From an uncultured Clostridia bacterium (GTDB lineage: Bacteria > Bacillota > Clostridia > Christensenellales > UBA1242), in NCBI GenBank assembly GCA_934778205.1, contig CAKVOD010000008.1, positions 1 through 33,894 of the forward strand: a stretch of 33,894 bases of DNA, written 5' to 3'. The notes under the pieces were generated by a model. The model searched no databases and was not told where the DNA came from. It was given only the letters and a program-made list of their open reading frames with translations. Positions 1 through 7,259 of the stretch are shown piece by piece. How positions within the stretch are numbered: position 1 is the first letter of the stretch; each line of letters begins with the position of its first letter. The position numbers were made by a program, and so were the translations under genes.

Positions 1-7
1 CTTCATT

Positions 8-36
8 AGTATATACTATACTCTTTTTAAAGTCAA
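8..36 (-). promoter_or_regulatory. Promoter reading off the left edge
   Basis: On the minus strand there is a TTGACT -35 box (31-36) and a TATACT -10 box (8-13) with an exact 17-bp spacer. It should drive a gene lying to the left of the window. Nothing in 37-125 looks coding; that stretch is T-rich with repeated TTTTTACC-like motifs. Confidence 0.6.
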
Positions 37-120
37 CATTTTTTATAAAAAACTTTTGCTTTTTGTCGTTTTTTACCCTTTTTTACCGCTTTTCCATATA
101 CCTACCCGCGTGTGTCGTAT

Positions 121-168
121 CCCCTAACCCCCGCATAAACTTAGTATTTATGCGGGTGTTAGACGATT
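121..168. other. Strong isolated hairpin
   Basis: A 10-bp perfect stem (CCCGCATAAA / TTTATGCGGG) with a 7-nt loop is extended by a CTAAC/GTTAG outer stem after one mismatch. No T-run follows on either strand, so it is not a standard terminator. Its role is unknown. Confidence 0.5.
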
Positions 169-177
169 TAGAGCAAA

Positions 178-216
178 AAAGCCCGCCACTACGTGGGTGG
201 CAGGCTTTTACGTTTT
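178..216 (-). terminator. Bidirectional intrinsic terminator
   Basis: AGCCCGCCAC and GTGGCAGGCT form a 10-bp stem with one mismatch. T-runs follow on both strands, so it can work in both directions. On the minus strand it is the first good terminator downstream of the cysteine-rich gene that ends at 542. Confidence 0.7.
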
Positions 217-219
217 TTT

Positions 220-346
220 TATAATGATGTTATTTAAAATGATTGCTGACGCTGTCAATATGATTGAGTATCTCATAATGAAGTATGTCCCCTTCCGGGA
301 GATTTCTCCGCGTTGGTCGAAATGACAATAAAGTGAGTACCTTACC
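220..346. repeat. Family A repeat, half copy 1
   Basis: It carries the family signature: a GCTGACGC-like segment, then CCTTCCGGGAGATTTCTCCG, then GGTCGAAATGACAA, then a GTACCTTACCACT tail. Related copies are at 2651-2835, 10120-10412 (an inverted pair) and 32366-32525. Only the right half of the element is present here. Confidence 0.7.
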
Positions 347-395
347 ACTACAATAGTGGTTTTCTTTGAATGTATAATATCTTTAAATGTATAAT

Positions 396-487
396 AAATG
401 TTGGGGTGTATACAAAATATAATGACATATAATACGCATAAAATAAAGGTCATTAATAATAATTTGTATTTATGTACCCCAACATTT
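396..487. repeat. 92-bp imperfect palindrome
   Basis: Terminal 12-bp arms (AAATGTTGGGGT / ACCCCAACATTT) match perfectly. Inner arms ATACAAA / TTTGTAT and TAATGAC / GTCATTA continue the symmetry, leaving an AT-rich centre. The form is that of a small MITE-like or snap-back element. It lies in the 3' region of the cysteine-rich gene. The stretch 488-541 shows nothing else. Confidence 0.6.
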
Positions 488-541
488 GACATAAAACTTT
501 TCTTTTATTATTGCTGGCACAATCATTAGAATTAGTAAATT

Positions 542-1771
542 TTATAAAGTATACATCATTGAGAGGACGCGGTTGACGCCAAACGCGATGACGACAAGTG
601 CGCCATACGCACATTGCGCGGTTGGGAGCGTTTGCAATAGTTGTATATCTTTCAATATTGAGGAGAGTTCACAAATGACGGCGTTGACGCCACGTTCAAA
701 TGGGCAGTTGGTTCTTTCAAACGCGTTCATAACAATTGGGCGCGCACCACAAATGCGCTTGCTGGTTGCAAACATTGCAAGACTCAATGTGCTAAGGTTT
801 TGCTTGACGCAACATAAAGTATTGCGCGACTGCATAGTTGGGGCGCGGTCGATGAGAAAAGCGACTGCTTGTGTTGTTTGGAGCAATCTATAATATATGT
901 TACGCGAAAGACGCTTGCCACACGGTTTTGTTTGTGGCATCGGCGGTGGCGGACAATTGTTTTGTGGCGTCCACATAGCGGGCTTGTCGCAGTGCATAAA
1001 GTCTTTGCATCCGCACTGTTTTTCAAACGGAACTGCGCTATCGTGCTGAGGTTTCCATTCGCCACAATTTGGCGAATTATCAAACGGGCAACAATTATTT
1101 GAAAAATGCTTATCACAATTGCCATTGTTGCAATGATTGCTATCGCAACCCCCTTTATCTTTGGCAGTCCAGTACCACGAAAATAGGTCGGTTAAGTCGG
1201 TCAAACTGCCACCCGCTTTTTCGCTTTGCTCGCAGTCTTGCGAACTTTTGCCCTTTCCACACTCACAATGCGGTTCCTTTTCGGGCGGACACGGACAAAA
1301 ACGTGCGTACGGCGCGCCACACTTTCGGTCTATTTCAAATGCGCCATAATCATTGCCGATGCGAATTTTCCCACAATCGGCGGAACTAACTTTGACAAAG
1401 GTTTGATTCAAACTCTCAAAAATGTCGTCAAGTTCGTCGCTATTTGGTAGATTTTCGTTGATAGCAGAAAATGATGTTTGCAGTTCACTTTCAAGCGTAT
1501 CGGTGTCGATTCGCGTAAAATCGTCGATTGACTGCAGAATCGCTTGCACCGAACTATCTGCTGACTCTTGCTGTGCCGATGGTTTGGCAATGACGCTTTG
1601 AAAACTTTGCTCATCGCCAAACAACAAAATGTCGTTTGGATGTGGCGCACTTTCACTCAATGCGCTTTCAGGTGACACGCAATCAGTCACTTCAGTTGCG
1701 GTCAAGTCGTTTTCAGCAATAGGTTCAGCAACTAAACTCAAAAAATTGTTTTCATCTCCAAAAATGTTCAT
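542..1771 (-). CDS. Cysteine-rich protein of unknown function
   Basis: This is a 409-residue protein that I do not recognise. The start is supported by AAGGAG eight bases upstream of the ATG. Residues 4-17 and 51-64 are two copies of the motif FGDExxFxSxxAxP, separated by acidic, Ser/Thr-rich low-complexity sequence. Residues about 130-290 hold roughly 18 cysteines, many in CxC, CxxxC and CC arrangements with Gly, Asn and Pro (for example CPCPP and a CPPPP run), which suggests metal binding or heavy disulfide bonding. Residues about 295-409 look helical with scattered Cys and could be a helical bundle. There is no signal peptide or clear membrane segment. The gene stands alone, divergent from the RNA-like unit at 1979. 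It is real by start signal and amino-acid pattern, but its function is unknown. Confidence 0.7.
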   Translation of the reverse strand: MNIFGDENNFLSLVAEPIAENDLTATEVTDCVSPESALSESAPHPNDILLFGDEQSFQSVIAKPSAQQESADSSVQAILQSIDDFTRIDTDTLESELQTSFSAINENLPNSDELDDIFESLNQTFVKVSSADCGKIRIGNDYGAFEIDRKCGAPYARFCPCPPEKEPHCECGKGKSSQDCEQSEKAGGSLTDLTDLFSWYWTAKDKGGCDSNHCNNGNCDKHFSNNCCPFDNSPNCGEWKPQHDSAVPFEKQCGCKDFMHCDKPAMWTPQNNCPPPPMPQTKPCGKRLSRNIYYRLLQTTQAVAFLIDRAPTMQSRNTLCCVKQNLSTLSLAMFATSKRICGARPIVMNAFERTNCPFERGVNAVICELSSILKDIQLLQTLPTAQCAYGALVVIAFGVNRVLSMMYTL

Positions 1772-1943
1772 CTCTTTTTCTCCTTAGAAATATTATTATG
1801 TACTTTTCCCAAACTATGTGACGAAAAGGCTTCAGCGTTTGCTAAAATCTTTTCCTTAGTGGTAAAATTAATGAGATTTGATAAAAAATTGTGAAAAAAA
1901 ATGATTTTTTTGTAAAAAATTGTAAATTTTTTGTACAAAATAC

Positions 1944-1972
1944 TTGCAAAAAATAAAAAAACGTGCTATATT
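1944..1972 (+). promoter_or_regulatory. Strong extended -10 promoter
   Basis: A TTGCAA -35 box (1944-1949), a 17-bp spacer and a TATATT -10 box (1967-1972) preceded by TGC make an extended -10 promoter. Transcription should begin near 1979. It reads into a stretch without a credible ORF. The sequence between this and the divergent gene (1772-1943) is AT-rich with A/T homopolymers and no clear minus-strand promoter. Confidence 0.65.
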
Positions 1973-1978
1973 ATAAAC

Positions 1979-2598
1979 GTTCTAGTAAAAATAAAAGCGA
2001 TGTGTTGAGCAAACAGTATCACTTGTATTTCACGCTAGGACAAAAATTCAACACGTTTGGAAAAGGTATTTCAAAATTTTAATTTTTGCTGGGACAATTT
2101 TGGCTATGCTTTTATTTGAAACGCCTACTCCCCAAATAGTGTTGAACATAAGCAAAACGAAAAGCATACGCTAACAAAAAGTGCGCTGAGCGTTATGGGT
2201 TGCTGAACAAGCAATATCCACTTTGCAAGGTTTGCACTGCAATAACCTACATATGCTATTGATTTTTTGCAAATATTGGCTGTACTTTTCATAAACATCC
2301 CTACATATGTTTTATGCAATGAACAAAACAATTGTGAAAAATGTATGCTTTTCGTTCCGCCTCATTTCCATTGAAATTGTGGTGTACCCATTGAATTCCA
2401 CTTCACTAAACGAGGATGTGAGTCGGGTTGACAATTTTTGCCAAAGCGTCGCATTTGCGCCTCAGTGTTCCTTTGGTGCTTGTGCTAGAAATATTTGCCA
2501 AAGGTTAAATGCGCGAATCGGCTATTACAAGTGAATTTTACTAACGCAAACGTTGTCAAACGGACGCACGGGATACTTCCCGCGCGTCTTATTTTTTT
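1979..2598 (+). ncRNA. Candidate large structured non-coding RNA (~620 nt)
   Basis: The unit runs from a strong promoter to a strong terminator with no ORF that has a ribosome binding site. Pairings visible by eye are: a 10-bp helix AAATAAAAGC (1989-1998) with GCTTTTATTT (2108-2117); GTGTTGA (2003) with TCAACAC; a perfect 13-bp long-range helix ACGAAAAGCATAC (2157-2169) with GTATGCTTTTCGT (2343-2355), which encloses hairpins at 2200-2214, 2229-2247 and 2290-2316; TTGACAA (2428-2434) with TTGTCAA (2553-2559), enclosing CGCATTT/AAATGCG and CCTTTGG/CCAAAGG. I see none of the conserved motifs of tmRNA or RNase P. Size and a Clostridia-like host fit ornate large RNAs such as ROOL (about 580 nt), but I cannot confirm membership from sequence alone. 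Confidence is higher for 'structured RNA' than for any named class. Confidence 0.65.
2562..2598 (+). terminator. Intrinsic terminator of the RNA unit
   Basis: GACGC-A-CGGGA pairs with TCCCG-C-GCGTC around a 4-nt loop, followed by TTATTTTTTT. This is a strong plus-strand terminator closing the transcript that begins near 1979. Confidence 0.8.
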
Positions 2599-2650
2599 GG
2601 CTCTATGTCAAATGTTGGAGTCAAATATCTTATAGAGCACTCACTTGCTT

Positions 2651-2835
2651 GACAGCGTCAGTATCTAAATAATGATATTCCTTTATTATTGCTAACGCGG
2701 TCAATGTACATTTTCGCCCATAAGTTAGTTTGACCCCTTCCGGGAGATTTCTCCGCTGCAGCGAAAACTTTGTTTCCGCTTTCGGTCGAAATGACAAAGG
2801 GTTAGTAACTTGCCATAATTATAAGGTTATACTTG
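2651..2835. repeat. Family A repeat, copy 2
   Basis: It contains the central palindrome (GACAGCGTCAG ... GCTAACGCGGTC, 2651-2702), then the GGGAGATTTCTCC core, then GGTCGAAATGACAAAG. Compared with copy 1, about 25 bp (GCTGCAGCGAAAAC...) are added between core and tail. Between 2599 and 2650 there is only a weak GCTCTAT/ATAGAGC stem. Confidence 0.7.
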
Positions 2836-2885
2836 ATTATAGTTAACCGCAGGCTTTCGCACCACAAAACGAATACCTATCTACA

Positions 2886-2910
2886 CAAAAAGAACGGCAT
2901 TGCGCCGTCC
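2886..2910 (-). terminator. leuS intrinsic terminator
   Basis: On the minus strand GGACGGC and GCCGTTC form a hairpin followed by TTTTT. It closes the 250-nt 3' region of leuS that carries three REP-like units. The GGACGGC arm is the same sequence that ends each repeat unit. Confidence 0.75.
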
Positions 2911-3150
2911 TCAAAACTAACTTTAATATACAAACAATACCTGCAGTCGCGGACTATCTATTCGAGCATCAAGCTTTCTAAAGAATAAACACATTGCCGT
3001 CCGCAAAAGCAAATTAAGTGTAGGAACAATATCTGCAGCCGTGCCCTATCCATTCGAGCATCAAAATTTATAGAAAATAAACACGTTGCCGTCCACAAAA
3101 GCTAATTGAGTGTAGGGACAGTACCTGCAGTCGCGGGCTATCCCGCCAAG
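2911..3150 (-). repeat. Family B (REP-like) array, three units, after leuS
   Basis: Three tandem units of about 95 bp, each with GTAGGnAC-AGTACCTGCAG next to a hairpin. The unit nearest leuS has the stem GCGGG/CCCGC with loop ATAG, and the leuS stop codon TAG lies in this hairpin loop. The two farther units have decayed stems. Confidence 0.7.
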
Positions 3151-5552
3151 ATGAGGTTGACGATGCGGTCAGGAACGCAAACTGCCTTCTTGATTTGCAA
3201 AGGCAAAGTGATTCCCGCAAGCGTGCCTGCTGTAGCAAGACGTTCCACCTCAGCAACTGCCGTCTTTTCAAGTTCGGCAGTAGCAGTTCCGCGCGCAACC
3301 ATAATCTTTGCGCGAACCTTGCCATTGATTTGCACTGGAATCTCAATTTCGTCAGATTTTGCCTTTTCGGCATCAAATTTTGGCCACTCAGCGTATGCAA
3401 TGCTCTCATCATTGCCCAGTTTTTGCCAAAGTTCCTCAGTAAAATATGGCGTGATAGGATTGAGCATTTTCAAAAAGTTCAAAGCATATTCGCGTGGGAA
3501 AACATCCTCTTTGTAAACCGCATTGACAAAAACCATCAACTGCGCGATTGCAGTGTTGAACGAAAGCGCCTCATAATCTTCTGTAACCTTTTTAACCGTT
3601 TGATGATATACAAGTTCAAGATTAGGATTTGCTTCATCTTTGATTTTTTCCATCTCGTCATACAAACGCCATACGCGCTCAATAAATTTGCGTGCGCCGT
3701 CGATTCCGCTCGTGTTCCACGGCTTTGTATCCGTAATCGGCCCCATAAACATTTCATACAAACGCAAAGCGTCCGCGCCGTGCGACTCGATGCACACGTC
3801 GGGCTTGACAACGTTGCCCTTGCTCTTGCTCATCTTTTGTGAGTCGGTGCCAAGAATCATACCTTGATGAACAAGACGCTTGAACGGCTCCTCGCACGGG
3901 CAAACGCCAATGTCGTGCAAAAACTTGTTCCACATTCGCGAGTACAACAAATGTCCGACCGCGTGCTCGGCACCGCCGACATAAAGGTCAACAGGCATCC
4001 AATGCTTGAGCAACTCATAATCAGCGAGTTTTTCGTTGTTGTGCGGATCGATGTATCGCAAGAAGTACCAACTTGAGGCCGCACTCCCTGGCATTGTGTT
4101 GGTTTCGCGAACGCCTTTGACGCCGTCAATTACAACGTTTTTCCACTCTGTGGCGTTGTCGAGAGGCGCCTTTCCGTTATGCCCGCGATAGTCCGTGACC
4201 ATAGGCAATTCAAGCGGTAGATTTTTTTCCAAAACTGTTTGCCCGTTTTCAAGGTAAATTACAGGCATAGGTTCGCCCCAATAACGTTGGCGCGCAAAAA
4301 TCCAGTCACGCATTTTGTATGTCGTTTTGGCTGTGCCAACGCCCTTTTCTTCTAGCCACGCAATTGCGCGCGCGATGCCGTCCGCCTTGTTGAGCCCGTT
4401 GAGGAAATCGGAATTAATATGTTCGCCGTCGCCCTCAAACGCTTCGTTTTCTATGTTGCCACCCGCAAGAACCGCCACAATCGGCAAATTGTACTTTTTC
4501 GCAAATTCATAGTCGCGCGCGTCGTGCGCTGGAACTGCCATAATCGCACCCGTGCCATAGGACGCCATAACATAGTCCGCAATGTAAATCGGCAGTTTTG
4601 CGCCGTTCATAGGATTGATTGCATAAGCACCCGTGAAAACGCCCGTTTTGTCCTTGTTCAACTGCCCGCGCTCCAAGTCTGTTTTGCTGGCGCACGTCAA
4701 TTTGTATGCCTCAACCTCTCCCTTTTGCGCGTCCGTCGTAATCAAGTCGACCAATTTATGCTCAGGAGCAAGTACGCAATATGTAGCGCCAAACATTGTG
4801 TCAGGGCGTGTCGTGAAAATTTCAAAAGTTTCATCAAATCCGTCCACTTTGAAAGTCACTTGCGCGCCTTGTGACTTGCCAATCCAGTTTGTTTGCATAT
4901 CAAGCGTCGATTTCGGCCAGTCAAGTTCTTTCATTCCGCTCAAAAAGCGGTCACAAAAATCCGTTATTTTGACAACCCATTGTTTCATATTCTTTTTGAC
5001 AACGGGATAACAGCCACGCTCCGACTTGCCGTCAATAACCTCGTCGTTGGCAAGAACAGTTCCCAATTCCTCGCACCAGTTGACAGGCATATCAACACGC
5101 TTTGCAAGCCCTGCTTTGTAAAGTTCCTCAAAAATCCACTGCGTCCACTTGTAATACTCAGGTTCGCAAGTTGAAATTTGGCGCGACCAATCTGCCGACA
5201 AGCCAAGTTTTTGCATTTGTTCAGTAAAATTCGCAATGTTTTTGTTTGTAAAGTCCGCAGGATGATTGCCTGTTTTGATTGCAAACTGCTCGGCAGGCAA
5301 GCCGTACGCGTCAAAGCCAAGCGGGTGCAATACATTGTACCCTTGCATACGTTTGACACGCGCTACAATGTCGGTTGCCGTGTAACCCTCGACGTGCCCA
5401 ACGTGCAAGCCGTCGCCCGATGGATACGGAAACATATCCAAAACATAATATTTTGGCTTTGAAAAATCTCTAATATCGGTGTGAAAAGTATCGTGTTCCG
5501 CCCAATACTTTCGCCACTTTTTTTCTATCTCAATATGGTTATAATTACTCAT
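3138..5552 (-). CDS. leuS: Leucine--tRNA ligase
   Basis: Charges tRNA-Leu with leucine at the expense of ATP in the cytoplasm. The 804-residue product has normal bacterial LeuRS length. The class I signatures are intact: the HIGH motif is HVGH at residues 50-53, shortly after the Leu-specific FPYPSG, and the KMSKS motif is at 573-577. The CP1 editing domain lies between (the TTRPDTMFG and GTGAIMAVPAHDARD segments are visible), and the C-terminal anticodon-binding and tail domains follow. I chose the ATG at 5552, which has AAAGGAAAAG upstream, rather than the in-frame start 11 codons earlier. The gene has its own promoter and is apparently monocistronic. No T-box leader is visible. The last codons and the stop lie inside a REP-like hairpin. 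Confidence 0.98.
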   Translation of the reverse strand: MSNYNHIEIEKKWRKYWAEHDTFHTDIRDFSKPKYYVLDMFPYPSGDGLHVGHVEGYTATDIVARVKRMQGYNVLHPLGFDAYGLPAEQFAIKTGNHPADFTNKNIANFTEQMQKLGLSADWSRQISTCEPEYYKWTQWIFEELYKAGLAKRVDMPVNWCEELGTVLANDEVIDGKSERGCYPVVKKNMKQWVVKITDFCDRFLSGMKELDWPKSTLDMQTNWIGKSQGAQVTFKVDGFDETFEIFTTRPDTMFGATYCVLAPEHKLVDLITTDAQKGEVEAYKLTCASKTDLERGQLNKDKTGVFTGAYAINPMNGAKLPIYIADYVMASYGTGAIMAVPAHDARDYEFAKKYNLPIVAVLAGGNIENEAFEGDGEHINSDFLNGLNKADGIARAIAWLEEKGVGTAKTTYKMRDWIFARQRYWGEPMPVIYLENGQTVLEKNLPLELPMVTDYRGHNGKAPLDNATEWKNVVIDGVKGVRETNTMPGSAASSWYFLRYIDPHNNEKLADYELLKHWMPVDLYVGGAEHAVGHLLYSRMWNKFLHDIGVCPCEEPFKRLVHQGMILGTDSQKMSKSKGNVVKPDVCIESHGADALRLYEMFMGPITDTKPWNTSGIDGARKFIERVWRLYDEMEKIKDEANPNLELVYHQTVKKVTEDYEALSFNTAIAQLMVFVNAVYKEDVFPREYALNFLKMLNPITPYFTEELWQKLGNDESIAYAEWPKFDAEKAKSDEIEIPVQINGKVRAKIMVARGTATAELEKTAVAEVERLATAGTLAGITLPLQIKKAVCVPDRIVNLILAG

Positions 5553-5589
5553 TTTCTTTTCCTTTTTCTTATTATAATAAATCAATTGC

Positions 5590-5619
5590 AGTATACAACA
5601 ATCTGCTCCACTTTGTCAA
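5590..5619 (-). promoter_or_regulatory. leuS promoter
   Basis: TTGACA (-35) and TATACT (-10), near consensus, with an 18-bp spacer. The leader to the start codon is only about 30 nt, too short for a T-box, and the T-box AGGGTGG/ACCGCG element is absent. Confidence 0.7.
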
Positions 5620-5704
5620 GTCAATAACAATCGCGCAACTTAAAAATATCCAATATCCTTAACAACCTAACAAAAATAAAGTTTTGTGCGAACTTTAACC
5701 AACT

Positions 5705-5795
5705 AATGTCAGTTTTTTCGTGTTTCAATGTCAGTTTTTTCTGTAGTTTGATGCTGCTTTTTCCGTAATTTGATGTCAGTTTTTTCTCAATAATG
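5705..5795. repeat. Short degenerate tandem repeat
   Basis: Four units of 22-24 bp of the form ATGTCAGTTTTTTCnGTnnTT lie between the ATPase gene and leuS; the third unit is the most diverged. They give regularly spaced T-runs. The rest of the spacer, 5620-5704 and 5796-5914, holds no recognisable gene or terminator. Confidence 0.6.
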
Positions 5796-5914
5796 AATAA
5801 AAGCGTGTTTTGAAACGATGCCTTTGATGGTTTAAAAAATTGTTTTTTTTAAGGTTCGCTTTGTCTAATGTTCTTTTGTAAAATTTTGTGTGAGTCGCGA
5901 GTATTATTTGCATA

Positions 5915-7168
5915 CTAAAGTTCAAGGCTGTTGGGTAGGAGTAAAAAGTCGAAAATGTCCATAGTGACAATTCCTTTTTCGTCGCGCGAAAGCATTGTTC
6001 TATCCTTGACGACGACAATTTTTTTGAAAAAGTCGTCGACATTTTGTAGAGATTTTTTCTCTTGATTAATTTTGTCCTCATCTGGCATTCTAAACGCTGA
6101 CTGAATGTAATATTTTTTGCTACCTTGATTTGCAATAAAGTCTACTTCAAGCGCTTTTTTGCAGTAACTGCCATCCTCTTGCCTTTCGTTCACTTCCACA
6201 ATGCCGACATCCACATTAAACCCACGAATGCACAACTCGTTGTAAATTATGTTTTCCATTATGTGATTTTCTTCTTGTTGCCTAAAGTTCAGGCGCGCAT
6301 TTCTTAAGCCTACGTCCTCAAAATAATACTTTGACGGCGTATTGATATATTTCTTTCCTTTTACGTCAAATCGCAACGCCTTGTTGACTATAAAGGAATC
6401 TTCCAAATACGTCAAGTACGACTTTATCGTTGGCTCGGAAATTTCCACACCCTTTACGCTCTTAAATGTGTTTTTCAGTTTGGACGGATTCGTCAGCGAA
6501 CCAATAGATGACGAAAGAATGTTCAAAAGTTCCTCAAGTTCGCCATCGTTTTTAATGCCGTTGCGCTCGACAATGTCTTTGATGTATGTTTCTTTGAAAA
6601 CATTTGTCAAATAGTCCGCCTTTTGTTTTTCAGTCTTACGCTCAACAATTGCAGGCAACCCGCCATACGTGTAGTACTCGTTCCACGCATCAAACTTGTC
6701 TCCGTCAAAAACAGAGTAAAACTCCGCAAACGACAACGGGTGAACACGTACTTCATCCCCACGCCCGCGAAACTCAGTGATTATGTCCTTTGACAAGAAT
6801 TTCGCATTGCTCCCCGTGACATATACATCCACATTGTCAATGTGTAAAAAACTGTTCAAAACACTTTCAAATTCATTGACAAATTGCACCTCATCAAGCA
6901 GTACATAATACTTTTGCTCGTCTACAATGCGAGATTTGACGAAATTATACAAATTGTCGGGGTCTAAATACTCTTTGTTTTTCCTATCATCTAATTGCAA
7001 ACAAATAATGTGGTCGTCGGCAACCCCCACGCTTTTCAAGTAGTTGAAAAATATTTTGAACAACAAATATGACTTGCCACAACGTCTAATGCCCGTCACG
7101 ACCTTTATCATCCCGTTGTCCATACGGTCAATTAATTCTTGCAAATAAAAGTCTCTTTTAATCTCCAT
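5915..7168 (-). CDS. AAA_14 / DUF4143 family ATPase
   Basis: A 417-residue P-loop ATPase. The N-terminal AAA_14 domain has Walker A GIRRCGKS (residues 26-33) and Walker B YYVLLDE (87-93), followed by a VTGSNAKFLS sensor-like segment. The C-terminal half is DUF4143, with a PD-(D/E)xK-like signature around residues 335-360 (KALEVDFIA...KYYIQSA). This widespread family is often found as single genes in Firmicutes and Bacteroidetes; its cellular role is poorly defined and a nuclease or helicase-like function is only suspected. GGAG lies six bases before the ATG. The gene is single, with a consensus promoter overlapped by palindromic sites. Confidence 0.9.
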   Translation of the reverse strand: MEIKRDFYLQELIDRMDNGMIKVVTGIRRCGKSYLLFKIFFNYLKSVGVADDHIICLQLDDRKNKEYLDPDNLYNFVKSRIVDEQKYYVLLDEVQFVNEFESVLNSFLHIDNVDVYVTGSNAKFLSKDIITEFRGRGDEVRVHPLSFAEFYSVFDGDKFDAWNEYYTYGGLPAIVERKTEKQKADYLTNVFKETYIKDIVERNGIKNDGELEELLNILSSSIGSLTNPSKLKNTFKSVKGVEISEPTIKSYLTYLEDSFIVNKALRFDVKGKKYINTPSKYYFEDVGLRNARLNFRQQEENHIMENIIYNELCIRGFNVDVGIVEVNERQEDGSYCKKALEVDFIANQGSKKYYIQSAFRMPDEDKINQEKKSLQNVDDFFKKIVVVKDRTMLSRDEKGIVTMDIFDFLLLPNSLEL

Positions 7169-7191
7169 TTTTATCTCCTATGTTGATGCCC

Positions 7192-7229
7192 ATTTTAGAA
7201 AATGTGCAAATTTGCGCTTTTTCTAAAAT
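7192..7229 (-). promoter_or_regulatory. Palindromic operator or leader hairpin of the ATPase gene
   Basis: Perfect 11-bp arms ATTTTAGAAAA / TTTTCTAAAAT flank a second palindrome, GCAAATTTGC. It begins right after the -10 box and ends upstream of the ribosome binding site. A third TTTTAGAA half-site sits in the promoter spacer (7241-7248). This looks like a repressor operator, though an RNA hairpin is also possible. Confidence 0.5.
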
Positions 7230-7230
7230 G

Positions 7231-7259
7231 AGTATACACCTTTTAGAAGTTTTTGTCAA
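7231..7259 (-). promoter_or_regulatory. Promoter of the ATPase gene
   Basis: TTGACA (-35, 7254-7259), 17-bp spacer, TATACT (-10, 7231-7236). Upstream, 7300-7400 carries several AGTTTTTCGGTTT / GGAAAAACT segments in both orientations and 7440-7555 carries short GCAAAATTGCGC repeats. I see no gene in this spacer. Confidence 0.75.

Noticed and set aside
208..492. Minus-strand ORF of 94 codons
   Set aside because: It is formed by the family A repeat and the 92-bp palindrome and has no start signal.
2125..2331. Minus-strand ORF of 68 codons opposite the RNA unit
   Set aside because: No start signal, and it overlaps the long-range helix; most likely a chance frame.
2307..2534. Plus-strand ORF of 75 codons inside the structured transcript
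   Set aside because: No ribosome binding site before the ATG, and the codons overlap paired segments of the proposed RNA; composition is not protein-like.
1979..2598. tmRNA, RNase P RNA or 6S RNA
   Set aside because: No tag ORF or CCA-type ends, no GAGGAAAGTCC-type P RNA core, and far too long and branched for 6S RNA.
2911..3137. CRISPR array
   Set aside because: Units are about 95 bp, imperfect and contiguous, without unique spacers of fixed length; no cas gene in the window.
4419..4874. Long plus-strand ORFs opposite leuS (and similarly opposite dnaE and pfkA)
   Set aside because: They are antisense shadows of well-conserved genes without ribosome binding sites.
5553..5620. T-box riboswitch before leuS
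   Set aside because: The leader is only about 30 nt from the promoter and lacks the T-box sequence and antiterminator.
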